From: an uncultured Litoreibacter sp.
Lineage (GTDB): Bacteria; Pseudomonadota; Alphaproteobacteria; Rhodobacterales; Rhodobacteraceae
Assembly: GCF_947501785.1 (NCBI RefSeq)
Contig: NZ_CANMXB010000001.1
Location: 1,941,048-2,005,047 of the forward strand
Length of the DNA stretch: 64,000 nucleotides
Direction of reading: 5' to 3'
Shown: positions 20,361 to 29,255 of the stretch, piece by piece
Layout: each line of letters opens with the position of its first letter
How positions within the stretch are numbered: the first letter of the stretch is position 1
Position numbers and translations under genes: made by a program
Notes under the pieces: model-generated
Seen by the model: only the letters and a program-made list of their open reading frames with translations
What the model was told of the DNA's origin: nothing
The model's database searches: none

Positions 20361-20680
20361 CACATCACGCCATACACCACAACGCCAATTGCAACCGCCA
20401 AACACAAAAGCGCCGCCACAAAAGATTGATGCCAGCCAGCGTTTCTTTGAAATGCGCCTTGCACAAAAGGAACAAGTGTTCGCGCCGACGCCTGAGCGTC
20501 AAATGTGAACAGTATGAACGCCGCAAAACCAGTCACATGTGGCGAAACCAAGAGCCAAAATGCAGCGCCAGTCCCGTAACTATTCAGTATGTCCGTAACC
20601 GAAACCGGAAACCAAGCCATGGAGACAATTGTGAAGAGAACCAAAACTGCCGCAAAACCAATCGTGAATTTCTGGGGCAA
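20348..20680 (-). CDS. Hypothetical small membrane protein
   Basis: A 110-aa protein with three predicted transmembrane helices (about 5-25, 40-60, 88-107). No family recognised. It lies 53 nt downstream of the rpmD terminator on the same strand, and its last codons run into palindromic element copy 1. A+T content is above that of the flanking ribosomal genes. Probably part of the inserted DNA. Confidence 0.5.
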   Translation of the reverse strand: MPQKFTIGFAAVLVLFTIVSMAWFPVSVTDILNSYGTGAAFWLLVSPHVTGFAAFILFTFDAQASARTLVPFVQGAFQRNAGWHQSFVAALLCLAVAIGVVVYGVMWGQR

Positions 20681-20732
20681 GAGTTGACTCCAATTTTATA
20701 CAGTGTCCCGCGATGTATCCGAAGTTAACAAA

Positions 20733-20760
20733 AAACGCCCCGCATTACAGCGAGGCGTTT
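20733..20760 (-). terminator. Terminator after rpmD
   Basis: AAACGCC (20733-20739) pairs with GGCGTTT (20754-20760), and CGC with GCG, around an ATTACA loop; a T run follows on the minus strand. It ends the rpmC-rpmD unit. Confidence 0.85.
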
Positions 20761-20778
20761 CAATTCGTTACATCGAGG

Positions 20779-20796
20779 TCCCCGCATTCGCGGGGA
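20779..20796. repeat. REP-like hairpin
   Basis: TCCCCGC-ATTC-GCGGGGA followed by TGACA. It resembles the dispersed proteobacterial motif with core CCCGC..GCGGG; a related copy is at 28498-28515. It lies between the rpmD stop and its terminator. Confidence 0.65.
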
Positions 20797-20812
20797 TGAC
20801 AGGAGAGCTAAT

Positions 20813-21001
20813 TCAGCCCTTCTCCTCAATGATCTCAACCATATGCGAGATCGAGTTCACCATGCCGCGCACAGAAGGTGTGTCTTCCAGCTCACGCACA
20901 CGGTGCATTTTGTTCAGGCCGAGGCCGATCAGCGTTTGGCGCTGCTTGGCGGGACGGCGGATGGGGGAGCCGGTCTGTTTGACCACAATCGTTTTCGCCA
21001 T
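20813..21001 (-). CDS. rpmD: 50S ribosomal protein L30
   Basis: A 62-aa protein, [20 protein letters not shown], typical of bacterial L30. It follows rpsE by 3 nt and is the last gene of the central unit; rplO, normally next, has been displaced by an insertion. Confidence 0.97.
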   Translation of the reverse strand: MAKTIVVKQTGSPIRRPAKQRQTLIGLGLNKMHRVRELEDTPSVRGMVNSISHMVEIIEEKG

Positions 21002-21004
21002 GAT

Positions 21005-21580
21005 TTAGGCCTCCGCTTTTTCTGCTGCGTCATCAGCGGCAGGGGCTTCGTCGCCCGTGCGCAGGATGTCGGCAACTTTCTTGCCACGACGTTGGGCAAC
21101 CATGCGCGGCGAGGACTCGTTCGTCAGGCCGTTCAGCGTTGCACGTATCATGTTGTATGGGTTGGACGAGCCGACCGACTTGGCGACGACGTCTTGAACG
21201 CCCAGCATCTCGAACACGGCGCGCATTGGACCACCGGCGATGATGCCGGTACCTTGTGGCGCTGTGCGCATGACGACTTTACCAGCGCCGTGGCGGCCCT
21301 TGGTGTCGTGGTGCAGGGTGCGGCCTTCGCGCAGCGGCACGCGGACCATCTGGCGTTTGGCTTGCTCGGTGGCTTTGCGGATGGCCTCAGGGACCTCTTT
21401 CGCTTTACCTTTGCCGAAGCCCACGCGACCCTTTTGGTCGCCTACGACGACGAGGGCTGCGAAGCCGAAGCGTTTACCGCCTTTTACGGTTTTGGAAACG
21501 CGGTTGATTGCAACCAAGCGATCCTGAAATTCTGGAGTTTCGTCGCGATCGCGGCGGCCCCGTCCTGGTTCTCTTGCCAT
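21005..21580 (-). CDS. rpsE: 30S ribosomal protein S5
   Basis: A 191-aa protein; the S5 double-stranded RNA-binding domain starts near [20 protein letters not shown], followed by the [20 protein letters not shown] loop important for accuracy. The C-terminal Ala/Glu tail ([14 protein letters not shown]) is an acidic extension common in this order. About 170 nt separate it from rplR. Confidence 0.98.
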   Translation of the reverse strand: MAREPGRGRRDRDETPEFQDRLVAINRVSKTVKGGKRFGFAALVVVGDQKGRVGFGKGKAKEVPEAIRKATEQAKRQMVRVPLREGRTLHHDTKGRHGAGKVVMRTAPQGTGIIAGGPMRAVFEMLGVQDVVAKSVGSSNPYNMIRATLNGLTNESSPRMVAQRRGKKVADILRTGDEAPAADDAAEKAEA

Positions 21581-21753
21581 GTTGGCAGTCCTTTATGTCG
21601 TGGGCGGCCCCGGTTGATGTGGGCTGGCCCGTTTGGGTCAATCGCGGTGTGCTCTGTGAGGGGCGAAAATTTTTCGACGAAAAATTTTCCCCCGCTCCGA
21701 TGCAATCGGAGCACCCGGATCATCGGAAGGGCGCCAAAGCGCCCTTCGCACAT

Positions 21754-22113
21754 TCAGATTTTCAGACCGCCTTCGCGTGCTGCTTCGGCCAAGGCTTTGA
21801 CCTTGCCGTGGAACAGGAAGCCGCCACGGTCGAAATAGGCTTCGGTCACGCCGGCCTTCTTCGCACGTTTCGCGATTTCCGCGCCCACTTTGGTCGCAGC
21901 TTCGATGTTGTTTTTGCCAACCAGACCCAGACCTTTTTCAAGGGTGGATGCGGAGGCCAAAGTGGTGCCGTTCACATCGTCGATCAGCTGAACGCTGATG
22001 TTCTTGGACGAACGATGGACCGAAAGACGCATACGGCCAGCATTGACCTTGCGCAGTTTGTTCCGAACGCGCAGGCGGCGTTTGATGAACAGATCACGTT
22101 TGCTGTTAGCCAT
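21754..22113 (-). CDS. rplR: 50S ribosomal protein L18
   Basis: A 119-aa 5S rRNA-binding protein, [20 protein letters not shown] and the C-terminal [20 protein letters not shown]. Its start overlaps the rplF stop by one base (TAATG). About 170 nt follow before rpsE. Confidence 0.98.
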   Translation of the reverse strand: MANSKRDLFIKRRLRVRNKLRKVNAGRMRLSVHRSSKNISVQLIDDVNGTTLASASTLEKGLGLVGKNNIEAATKVGAEIAKRAKKAGVTEAYFDRGGFLFHGKVKALAEAAREGGLKI

Positions 22114-22646
22114 TACTTCTTCTTCCCTTCTTTGCGGAAGATGTACTCATCCTTGTACTTGATGCCTTTGCCCTTGTAGGGCTCCGGCTTGCGCCAAGCA
22201 CGGATTTCGGCGGCAACCTGGCCAACCTGCTGCTCGTCATTGCCCTCGATGGTGATCTCGGTGGGCTTTGGGGCCGCAACGGTCACACCTTCGGGCACTT
22301 CGTAGACCACGTCGTGGCTCAGGCCGAGGTTCAGCTTCAGGTTTTTGCCTTCCATGGCGGCACGGTAGCCAACACCGTTGATCTCAAGCTCTTTCTTGAA
22401 ACCGTCGGTGACGCCGACAACTAGGTTTGCCACGCGTGTGCGCGACATGCCCCATTGCTGGCGGGCCCGCTTGGATTTGCCGCGCGGCTCTACTTTCACG
22501 ACGTTGCCGTCCACGGTGATGGTGACATCATCCGTGGCGGTGAACTCGCGCTGCCCCTTGGGGCCTTTGACCGACACCGTCTGGCCGGAGACCGAGGCCT
22601 CCACGCCGGAGGGCAGGTCGACTGGTTTTTTACCAATACGAGACAT
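22113..22646 (-). CDS. rplF: 50S ribosomal protein L6
   Basis: A 177-aa protein with the N-terminal [20 protein letters not shown] and the C-terminal domain motif [16 protein letters not shown] that contacts the sarcin-ricin region. It is encoded 12 nt after rpsH. Confidence 0.98.
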   Translation of the reverse strand: MSRIGKKPVDLPSGVEASVSGQTVSVKGPKGQREFTATDDVTITVDGNVVKVEPRGKSKRARQQWGMSRTRVANLVVGVTDGFKKELEINGVGYRAAMEGKNLKLNLGLSHDVVYEVPEGVTVAAPKPTEITIEGNDEQQVGQVAAEIRAWRKPEPYKGKGIKYKDEYIFRKEGKKK

Positions 22647-22658
22647 GAATGCCCCTCC

Positions 22659-23051
22659 TTAGAATACGGTGCAAAGCACTTCGCCGCCAACATTCTGGCT
22701 GCGCGCGTTTGCATCGGACATGACGCCTTTTGGCGTCGAGACAATCGACACACCCAGGCCCTGACGGACGGTTGGGATGTCTTTGGAGCCCATGTAGACC
22801 CGGCGACCGGGCTTGGAGATCCGCTTAAGCTCACGAATGACGGGGGTGCCTTCGTAATATTTCAGCTCGATGGACAAGGCCGGGTGGCCGTCCTTGCCGG
22901 TGGTTGCCTCGTAGCCACGGATGTAGCCCTCGTCAGCCAAGACATCGAGAACCCAGGCGCGCAGCTTGGAGGCTGGCGTTTCAACGGTGGCCTTGCCACG
23001 CAGTTGCGAGTTCCGGATACGGGTGAGCATATCTGCGATAGGATCGTTCAT
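22659..23051 (-). CDS. rpsH: 30S ribosomal protein S8
   Basis: A 130-aa central-domain protein with [20 protein letters not shown] and the C-terminal [14 protein letters not shown]-type region ([18 protein letters not shown]). In E. coli S8 represses the spc operon; no equivalent target was identified here. Confidence 0.98.
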   Translation of the reverse strand: MNDPIADMLTRIRNSQLRGKATVETPASKLRAWVLDVLADEGYIRGYEATTGKDGHPALSIELKYYEGTPVIRELKRISKPGRRVYMGSKDIPTVRQGLGVSIVSTPKGVMSDANARSQNVGGEVLCTVF

Positions 23052-23063
23052 TGATATACCTCC

Positions 23064-23369
23064 TTACCAGCTCGACTTGACCATACCGGGGATCTGCCCG
23101 GCGGAGCCAAGGTCGCGCAGCGCGATCCGGGAAATCTTCAGCTTACGGTAGTAAGCGTGCGGACGGCCGGTCAGCTGGCAACGGTTGTGAAGACGGACAG
23201 CGGAAGAGTTGCGGGGCAGCTCAGCCAGTTTCAGACGCGCCTTGAAGCGCTCTTCCATTGGTTTTTCGCGGTCGTTGGCAATTGCCAGAAGGGCGGCACG
23301 CTTGGCGGCGTATTTCTTCACCAGGCGCTCCCGCTTCTTCTCGCGTTCGATCATGCTTTTCTTAGCCAT
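23064..23369 (-). CDS. rpsN: 30S ribosomal protein S14 (zinc-independent)
   Basis: A 101-aa long-form S14, [20 protein letters not shown], without the CxxC zinc motifs of the short form. The C-terminal [18 protein letters not shown] is diagnostic. Located between rplE and rpsH as usual. Confidence 0.98.
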   Translation of the reverse strand: MAKKSMIEREKKRERLVKKYAAKRAALLAIANDREKPMEERFKARLKLAELPRNSSAVRLHNRCQLTGRPHAYYRKLKISRIALRDLGSAGQIPGMVKSSW

Positions 23370-23388
23370 GTTCTATCTCTCCTGTCGC

Positions 23389-23952
23389 TTAAGCGGTGAA
23401 CGGCATGTTGAAGGCTTTCAACAGGCTGCGCGCTTCGGCGTCGGTGGGTGCGGTGGTGCAGATGACGATGTCCAGGCCCCAGGCCTCGTCGATCTTGTCG
23501 AAGTCGATCTCGGGGAACACGATATGCTCTTTCAGGCCCATGGCGTAGTTGCCACGGCCGTCGAAGCTTTTGTCGGAAATGCCCCGGAAGTCGCGGATGC
23601 GGGGCATCGCGATGGTGATCAGACGGTCCAAGAATTCGTACATCTTGTCGCCGCGCAACGTAACCTTAGCGCCAAGTGGCATCTCTTCGCGGACGCGGAA
23701 GCCAGCGATGGATTTCTTGGCGCGGGTCACCATGGCCTTCTGGCCGGAGATTGCGGTCAGGTCGTCAGCGGCACCTTGTGGCTTTTTGCTGTCTTTGACA
23801 GCGGCCTTGCCGGCACCGATGTTGAGCACGATCTTGTCCAGACGCGGGATCTGCATGTCGTTTTTGTAGGAGAATTCCTCCTTCATCGCGGCACGGATCG
23901 TGTCTTTGTAGACCGCCTTCAGGCGGGGGGTGTAGTTTGCTTCGTCCAGCAT
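23389..23952 (-). CDS. rplE: 50S ribosomal protein L5
   Basis: A 187-aa 5S rRNA-binding protein with [19 protein letters not shown] and the P-site loop region [20 protein letters not shown]. The ATG overlaps the rplX stop by one base (TGATG). Confidence 0.98.
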   Translation of the reverse strand: MLDEANYTPRLKAVYKDTIRAAMKEEFSYKNDMQIPRLDKIVLNIGAGKAAVKDSKKPQGAADDLTAISGQKAMVTRAKKSIAGFRVREEMPLGAKVTLRGDKMYEFLDRLITIAMPRIRDFRGISDKSFDGRGNYAMGLKEHIVFPEIDFDKIDEAWGLDIVICTTAPTDAEARSLLKAFNMPFTA

Positions 23953-24257
23953 CAGATCACGTCCCCTGTTGTTTTGGCGTAGCGGACCTTCTTGTCGCCG
24001 TCCATTTTGAAGCCAACGCGGGTTGGTTTGCCTTTGGCGTCGATCAGAGCGAGGTTCGACAGCTGAATAGGCATGGCCTTCGGCTGGCGACCACCTTGGT
24101 CGTTTTGCGATTGCTTGACGTGGCGGATGGCGATGTTGATGCCGTCCACAATGGCTTTGCCGGTCGACGGGCTGACGGACAGGATGTTGCCCTTCTTGCC
24201 TTTGTCCTTGCCGGTCAAAACGATGACTTCGTCACCTTTTTTCAACTTAGCGGCCAT
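23952..24257 (-). CDS. rplX: 50S ribosomal protein L24
   Basis: A 101-aa assembly initiator with the KOW motif in [20 protein letters not shown]. It is encoded 2 nt after rplN. Confidence 0.98.
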   Translation of the reverse strand: MAAKLKKGDEVIVLTGKDKGKKGNILSVSPSTGKAIVDGINIAIRHVKQSQNDQGGRQPKAMPIQLSNLALIDAKGKPTRVGFKMDGDKKVRYAKTTGDVI

Positions 24258-24259
24258 GA

Positions 24260-24628
24260 TTACAGCACCTCCGGAGCGAGCGAGATGATTTTCATGAAGT
24301 TCTTGGCGCGCAGCTCGCGAACCACTGGCCCGAAGATACGGGTGCCAATCGGCTCGCCCGAGTTATTCAGGATAACGGCGGCGTTGCGGTCAAAACGGAT
24401 TGCGGTGCCGTCTTCGCGACGGACCTCTTTGGACGTGCGAACAACGACGGCCTTGCGGACGTCGCCTTTCTTAACACGGCCACGTGGGATGGCTTCCTTG
24501 ACGGAGACGACAATAATGTCGCCAACGCTAGCGTATTTACGCTTGGAGCCACCCAGAACCTTAATGCACTGAACACGGCGTGCGCCGCTGTTGTCAGCCA
24601 CATCAAGATTGGTCTGCATCTGGATCAT
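24260..24628 (-). CDS. rplN: 50S ribosomal protein L14
   Basis: A 122-aa inter-subunit bridge protein; [20 protein letters not shown] and the C-terminal [19 protein letters not shown] match the family exactly in length and ends. Confidence 0.98.
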   Translation of the reverse strand: MIQMQTNLDVADNSGARRVQCIKVLGGSKRKYASVGDIIVVSVKEAIPRGRVKKGDVRKAVVVRTSKEVRREDGTAIRFDRNAAVILNNSGEPIGTRIFGPVVRELRAKNFMKIISLAPEVL

Positions 24629-24691
24629 GTGATGTCTCCCGACCTTTGGGGACCTTGGTGTTCAAGGCCCCAGGGTTTCGATGAAACCGGG

Positions 24692-24925
24692 TTATGCTTT
24701 TGCGAGCACTTCCCAGCGTTTGGTTTTCGACTTTGGTGCACATTCTTGGATGCGAACCTGGTCGCCAACGTTGAATGTGTTCTTCTCATCATGCGCCCGG
24801 TATTTCTTGGACGAACGGATGGTTTTCTTCAGAACCGGGTGTGTGAAGCGGCGCTCAACGGAAACGGTGACCGTTTGCTCGTTTTGGTTGCTGGTCACGA
24901 CGCCGGACAGGATACGCTTAGGCAT
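24692..24925 (-). CDS. rpsQ: 30S ribosomal protein S17
   Basis: A 77-aa OB-fold protein, [20 protein letters not shown], binding 16S rRNA helix 11. It is 3 nt downstream of rpmC and 63 nt upstream of rplN. Confidence 0.98.
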   Translation of the reverse strand: MPKRILSGVVTSNQNEQTVTVSVERRFTHPVLKKTIRSSKKYRAHDEKNTFNVGDQVRIQECAPKSKTKRWEVLAKA

Positions 24926-24928
24926 GGG

Positions 24929-25144
24929 TTAAGCCTCCGATTTGGCGGCGTCGGCCGCTTTTTGGTTCAGAATGGTTTTCACACGGGCCGCGTCACGTTT
25001 GACGGACCGCATACGTGCGGTGTTCTCAAGTTGGCCGGTGGCCTGCTGGAAGCGCAGGTTGAAAGCCTCTTTTTTCAGGTTGGCCAGCTCTTCATTGAGC
25101 TGATCTGCGGTTTTTTCACGCAGTTCGCTGGCGTTCATAGCCAT
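24929..25144 (-). CDS. rpmC: 50S ribosomal protein L29
   Basis: A 71-aa protein of the tunnel exit ([20 protein letters not shown]). Two ATGs are in frame (25144 and 25138), and an AAAAAGGA site precedes the first. rpmC normally follows rplP directly; here 4.8 kb of inserted DNA separates them and rpmC heads its own unit. Confidence 0.97.
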   Translation of the reverse strand: MAMNASELREKTADQLNEELANLKKEAFNLRFQQATGQLENTARMRSVKRDAARVKTILNQKAADAAKSEA

Positions 25145-25489
25145 GTTCCTTTTTCAAACACTGGAGGGCCGCTATCCCGAATGGACGACGTCACCCTGAT
25201 TCCAGTGGAGTGGGTGTAGAAGTGGTGCGTTTAGGCCCGTCGCGACCATAAAGCAAGGGGTTTTTCCTTGCTTTATGGTCGCGACGCGTGCGCGGCAGTT
25301 GCTTTTGTGAAAACAAAAGCGACGAGAGCGGCACTCAGTAGCTGTCTTGGGTGTATTATTGGGTCAGGCCCCTCCTGGAATTTAAATCTCCTCGACAGAT
25401 ATACCGTCCACCGCTTTACCCGCGTCCACCGCGCCAGACTGCCTTCCTTTTCAGGTGAAACTCCCTGCGCGGGCTGATAACGTTGCCCC
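25145..25489. promoter_or_regulatory. Intergenic region between rpmC and a divergent secreted-protein gene
   Basis: 345 bp without a gene. It holds the 21-bp perfect inverted repeat at 25238-25286 and a second hairpin, GCTTTTGT-GAAA-ACAAAAGC (25301-25320). It must also contain promoters for rpmC (minus) and the gene at 25490 (plus). A weak candidate for rpmC, TTGCTT-17-TAAACG, overlaps the right part of the inverted repeat. Confidence 0.5.
25238..25286. repeat. Perfect 21-bp inverted repeat
   Basis: 25238-25258 is the exact reverse complement of 25266-25286 (inner arm ATAAAGCAAGG / CCTTGCTTTAT), with loop GGTTTTT. No gene reads toward it from the plus side and no T tract follows the stem on either strand, so it is not an ordinary terminator. 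It lies in the upstream region of the rpmC-rpmD unit. Confidence 0.9.
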
Positions 25490-26167
25490 ATGTTCAAACG
25501 CCTGCCCCTCATTTTGCTGACCACCACCGCCGTTGCCGCTGCAACGATTGCGGGGCTGTCCTGGGCACGATCAAGTGACACAGAGCCCTTGAGCGTCCGG
25601 TTCGCCACGCCCGACACCTGGCCGGTCTTCATCGAGCTTGACGTCAACGGGGCGCAAATCACACGTCAGCCGATCCTCGGTGGCATATTTGACGGCAAGG
25701 TCATGGGCGTCGGCGCGATCGTGGTGCGGGTGCCGGATGCCGATGACGCGTCGGTCGCCCTCGATATCATCTGGTCAGACTACCAAACCGGAGAGGTCTA
25801 TCGCGCGGCCCCGCGTATCATGAAAGACGACGTGGCCCAGCTTTACGAAGGCGGCGGCATGGAAATGACAATCGCCGTGGGGCCGCTGGGCCGCTTATCG
25901 GTCTGGGTCACCTCGGCGGGGTTTCGCGAATTTGCGCCGGGAAGCGCCGCGCGACGCGAACGCTTGGCAGCGCAGCCTGATCTGGTCGATCTGCAGCCGG
26001 TGTTGCGGATCTGCGGGGACCGGTTTGAAAGCCGCGAGGCGGAGTTTGCCGACTTTCTCGCAGCCCCACCGTCAACCCGCCACAAAAGGCTGATTGATCC
26101 GGGCATCGCCGCACAGGCGCAGGCCGACCTTGGTCCCTGCGACCCGAACCGGCAGGACGGTCTGTAA
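25490..26167 (+). CDS. Hypothetical secreted protein, partner of a DUF2235 hydrolase
   Basis: A 225-aa protein with an N-terminal signal sequence or anchor (PLILLTTTAVAAATIAGLSW) and a periplasmic domain with a WPVFIELDVNGAQITRQPIL stretch and two C-terminal cysteines (about 180 and 218). It vaguely resembles DUF2931-type proteins that accompany type VI lipases, but I do not claim membership. Its stop overlaps the DUF2235 start by one base (TAATG), so the two are translated together. A periplasmic neighbour of a lipase-like protein could be immunity or adaptor (inference). Confidence 0.65.
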   Translation: MFKRLPLILLTTTAVAAATIAGLSWARSSDTEPLSVRFATPDTWPVFIELDVNGAQITRQPILGGIFDGKVMGVGAIVVRVPDADDASVALDIIWSDYQTGEVYRAAPRIMKDDVAQLYEGGGMEMTIAVGPLGRLSVWVTSAGFREFAPGSAARRERLAAQPDLVDLQPVLRICGDRFESREAEFADFLAAPPSTRHKRLIDPGIAAQAQADLGPCDPNRQDGL

Positions 26168-27420
26168 TGTCGGTGGTGGATCAATACAGCTTTGACGACC
26201 CCGAGGCCGCCACCAATGTCGCCTCCTGCCCGGATGTGCGGCTGCGCATCGGCGTGTTCTTTGATGGCACCTGGAACAACATGAACAATGCCGAGGTCGG
26301 CATGGCGGCGCGGGCCGTCGGCCTGCCCTCGGCGGGCGGCAGCTACAACACCTCCGTCACGCACCCCGCGCATCTGTCGCGGGTGTATTACGAATATGCC
26401 GGGTCGGATCTCAGGGATGTCGACGGCAAGCCGCTCAAAACGGCCTCGGTCTATGTCCGGGGGGTCGCGACGTCCGACAACAATCCAGATAGCGCCATCA
26501 GCGGGGCAACCGCCTTTTGGGCGGAAACCGTGGAGGAAAGGCTTGTCGATGCGACGCTCAGTGTCCTTGACACCATCGACCGGCTGTCACCAACCTGCCC
26601 GCCGGAGGAGGTCGTGCTGGACCTGTTCGGCTTCTCGCGCGGGGCCGCGACGGCGCGGGTCTTCGCCAACCGGGTCAAGGAAGGCGTCATCACCAACGCC
26701 CCCAACATCAAAATCAGCTTCATGGGGCTGTTCGACACCGTCGCGGCCTTCGGCATTGCGTGGCAGGAATGGGACGACAATTTCTACAGCCTGGCCACCC
26801 ATATAGGCCCGCAAACGGCCGACAAGGTCGTCCACCTGGTCGCCGCCCACGAGATCCGCGAGAATTTTTCGCTCAGCTCCATTGATCCTACGGGCGGCGG
26901 GGACCGCGAGCAGATCCTGTTGCCCGGCGTGCATGGGACCATCGGGGGCTCGCCCTTGGATCAGCCGGAAACGATCAGCGTTGCGCAGCACGAAATCTCG
27001 CTGATGCAGGCGCAGGGCATCTTGTCGGGCGACATCGACACGCGCTCCCTGTTCACCCAGCGGCGGTACGAGACCGATTTGATCGACGGGGACCGCCGCA
27101 ACCCGGGCACCTACCAGGTGGATCAGGTGGACAGGGTCATCTGGCCGGGGCTCCGCATCCTGTCGCTGGAGGTCATGCATGCCAAAGCCGTCGACGCCGA
27201 CGTGCCGTTTGTCGGCCTCGACCCGGCCATGGCGCTCCCCGACATCTTTGAGCCGCTAAAGGCGGCGGCCTTGGCGGGTCAGGATGTCACGCCCGAGATG
27301 ATGGGCCGCGCCACGTCCTACATCATCCCGTCGTCGCGTTACTGGAACATTGCCAACCATCCCGACGCGGGACTGGCCCGGACCATCATACCCAACCGCC
27401 CCGGGCTGGCGTCGGGCTGA
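26167..27420 (+). CDS. DUF2235 (Tle1-like) alpha/beta-hydrolase
   Basis: A 417-aa protein with the DUF2235 signature FFDGTWNN at 31-38, the nucleophile elbow GFSRGA (Ser157), the acid in GLFDTVAAF (Asp190) and the basic residue in LLPGVHGTIGGS (His256). DUF2235 includes the Tle1 type VI secretion phospholipases and other lipases. No VgrG, PAAR or T6SS structural gene is in the window, and no signal peptide is visible. It is coupled to the upstream secreted protein, and the whole group is inserted between rpmC and rplP. Confidence 0.85.
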   Translation: MSVVDQYSFDDPEAATNVASCPDVRLRIGVFFDGTWNNMNNAEVGMAARAVGLPSAGGSYNTSVTHPAHLSRVYYEYAGSDLRDVDGKPLKTASVYVRGVATSDNNPDSAISGATAFWAETVEERLVDATLSVLDTIDRLSPTCPPEEVVLDLFGFSRGAATARVFANRVKEGVITNAPNIKISFMGLFDTVAAFGIAWQEWDDNFYSLATHIGPQTADKVVHLVAAHEIRENFSLSSIDPTGGGDREQILLPGVHGTIGGSPLDQPETISVAQHEISLMQAQGILSGDIDTRSLFTQRRYETDLIDGDRRNPGTYQVDQVDRVIWPGLRILSLEVMHAKAVDADVPFVGLDPAMALPDIFEPLKAAALAGQDVTPEMMGRATSYIIPSSRYWNIANHPDAGLARTIIPNRPGLASG

Positions 27421-27456
27421 CCTCCCCCTTTCGCAATCAAACTGGCCAAGGCTGCA

Positions 27457-28077
27457 ATGACACACATCTCTTCCCTCTTCGTCACCCGTCTGTATCGCGC
27501 CGCGCTGTCCGCGCATGGCAAACCCATCGACGCCGAGGAGTTGGAAAACTCCTGCCTCGCGATTGCCGAGGATGATGAGGCCGGCCAGGATTGGTGCGAA
27601 CGCGAAGGCTTTCCGGGCTACACCTCCTACGCCTCCCTGACCGACCTGCCGTGGCGGTTTCCGATCTTCAAGGACCTTGTGAAGGTGCTCGACAAGCACG
27701 TCGCCGCCTTCGCCAAGGACGCGCAGTTTGATCTCGACGGGCGCAAGCTGAAGCTGGAAGACATCTGGATCAACATCCTCCCCGAGGGCGGCATCCACAC
27801 CTCCCACATCCACCCGCATTCGGTGGTGTCGGGCACCACCTATGTGGCGATGCCGTCTGATGCGTCGGCCATCAAGTTCGAGGATCCGCGCAGCCAAATG
27901 ATGATGGCTGCCCCTGCCCGCCTGCAAGACGCGCGCGAGGAGATGCGGCAGTTCATCTATGTCGCGCCAGAGGTCGGCGACGTGCTGCTGTGGGAAAGCT
28001 GGCTAAGGCACGAGGTGTCGATGAATATGTCAGAGCATGATCGCGTGTCGGTAAGTTTCAATTACAATTGGTCATGA
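27457..28077 (+). CDS. Putative 2OG-Fe(II) oxygenase (TIGR02466-like)
   Basis: A 206-aa protein with the cluster HTSHIHPHS (114-122), a second ligand-like His185 (SWLRHEVSMN) and Arg196 (HDRVSVSFNY), as expected for a double-stranded beta-helix oxygenase binding iron and 2-oxoglutarate. Family members occur in marine bacteria and phages; the substrate is unknown. It follows the DUF2235 gene by 36 nt on the same strand. Confidence 0.78.
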   Translation: MTHISSLFVTRLYRAALSAHGKPIDAEELENSCLAIAEDDEAGQDWCEREGFPGYTSYASLTDLPWRFPIFKDLVKVLDKHVAAFAKDAQFDLDGRKLKLEDIWINILPEGGIHTSHIHPHSVVSGTTYVAMPSDASAIKFEDPRSQMMMAAPARLQDAREEMRQFIYVAPEVGDVLLWESWLRHEVSMNMSEHDRVSVSFNYNWS

Positions 28078-28163
28078 CATGACCCGTTGAGCGCGGGGCA
28101 GTTGCCTAGCCCCCTCGACAACGTGATTTCTGTGTTACCGGCCTTTCTGTCACCTTCCCCTGC

Positions 28164-28448
28164 ATGGAAACCGCACGCCACATCTCCGCAGTCATTCTGG
28201 CCACCGCTTTGGCGGCCGGTCCCGTCATTGCCGAAACTGACACAGCTGGACCTCGGATTTTGACCCTGTCGGGCTCTGCCGATACCGCGCAGCCCGCCGA
28301 CCAAACCGGCGCACGCCATGGTGTGAAAATCAATCGCGGCTCCGGTTTCCAAAAGCCGGTGATAGCAGCCGCTGAACCGGAGGAGGTGGTGGCCAAACCG
28401 ACCCCGCAGCCACGACGTAAGATAGTTCGTCGCACATCAGGCTGGTGA
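28164..28448 (+). CDS. Hypothetical small secreted protein
   Basis: A 94-aa protein with a signal peptide (ISAVILATALAAGPVIA) and a low-complexity, Pro/Lys/Arg-rich C terminus (KPTPQPRRKIVRRTSGW). No family recognised. It lies 86 nt downstream of the oxygenase gene and ends before the convergent cupredoxin gene. Coding status is supported mainly by the signal peptide. Confidence 0.5.
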   Translation: METARHISAVILATALAAGPVIAETDTAGPRILTLSGSADTAQPADQTGARHGVKINRGSGFQKPVIAAAEPEEVVAKPTPQPRRKIVRRTSGW

Positions 28449-28497
28449 CGGGTCACGTCAGAGCGCAGGGTTTGCCATTAGAGGCTTCGGCCCGTCA

Positions 28498-28515
28498 TTC
28501 CCGCGAAGGCGGGAA
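28498..28515. repeat. REP-like hairpin between convergent genes
   Basis: TTCCCGC-GAAG-GCGGGAA within GTCATTCCCGCGAAGGCGGG, a dispersed proteobacterial repeat type. A degenerate copy follows at about 28553-28572. It lies between the small secreted protein (+) and cupredoxin (-) genes and could terminate both. Confidence 0.7.
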
Positions 28516-28589
28516 CAACGAAGAGTTTACGCACTTTTGATTGCAAGGCCCCCTCTTCCGCGGGGATGGCAAGGGCAGAGGCCCCGCCC

Positions 28590-28901
28590 TCAATTCACCT
28601 TGATTGATCCGGTCATGCTGGGGTGAATTTTGCAGAAATAGGCAAAGCTGCCCGCGCTCGCAAAGGTGATCTTCGCGGTTTTGCCGCGCGACAGGTTCCC
28701 GGTGTCAAAGCCACCGCGCTTGGCCGTGGCAGTATGCGGCGCGCCGTCCTTGTTCACGAAGGTCACCGTATCGCCAGCGGCGATGGTCAGGTTGGCCGGC
28801 TGGAAACTGAAGCCCGTGATGGTCACCGTGTGGTCTGCAGCCTGAGCCAGAGAGGTCGTGGCCAAAAGAGCCGCGGCGGCGAGGATGGTTTTAAGGGTCA
28901 T
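28590..28901 (-). CDS. Periplasmic cupredoxin (plastocyanin/azurin-like)
   Basis: A 103-aa blue-copper protein. I start at 28901 (MTLKTILAAAALLATTSLAQ), which has an AAAAAGGA site; the open frame extends 8 codons further. After the signal peptide, type 1 copper ligands are His56 (APHTA), Cys90, His93 and Met96 (YFCKIHPSM). It carries electrons or copper in the periplasm; no redox partner is encoded nearby. Confidence 0.88.
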   Translation of the reverse strand: MTLKTILAAAALLATTSLAQAADHTVTITGFSFQPANLTIAAGDTVTFVNKDGAPHTATAKRGGFDTGNLSRGKTAKITFASAGSFAYFCKIHPSMTGSIKVN

Positions 28902-29051
28902 GTACACTGTCCTTTTTCTAATCACCGCCTCTCACAAAGCGGCTGTTTTTGGGTCTATGAGCTTTGCGTCTCATAATGGTAACGCATGTGGCGGCGGATT
29001 TATTCGGTTTGGGGGTAATTTTCCGGATGCGCCCGGAATCAAGCCGAAGGC

Positions 29052-29192
29052 GCCAGGCATCGTCAGACCGCCCCACGGGCTGGCGATTTGGTTGGTCTTG
29101 GCACAGCGCATGAACGGAAGATGTGCTTGGCTGGGATAAAGCGCGGTCGAAAGAGCGTCAGATCGCCATCCCCCGGTCCGCCGACGCCCGGC
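29052..29192. repeat. Palindromic element (MITE-like), copy 2
   Basis: Inverted ends GCCAGGCATCGTCAGACCG (29052-29070) and 29174-29192, matching at 15 of 19 positions, with nested inner arms (GGGCTGGCGAT and ATCGCCATCCC) and the core GGAAGATGTGCTTGGC. Orientation is opposite to copies 3 and 4. No transposase. Confidence 0.85.
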
Positions 29193-29255
29193 TTGGGGGC
29201 AAACTAGGAATGGCTCAAGGTTGCGATCATACAGACCTTCTTGCCCGGCATCGCC

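Noticed and set aside
20700-20830. CRISPR-like or tandem repeats near the REP-like hairpins
   Set aside because: Single palindromes without regular repeat-spacer spacing; no cas genes in the window.
25238-25286. Reading the 21-bp inverted repeat as an intrinsic terminator
   Set aside because: No T tract follows the stem on either strand and no plus-strand gene ends there; on the minus strand it lies before, not after, the rpmC operon.
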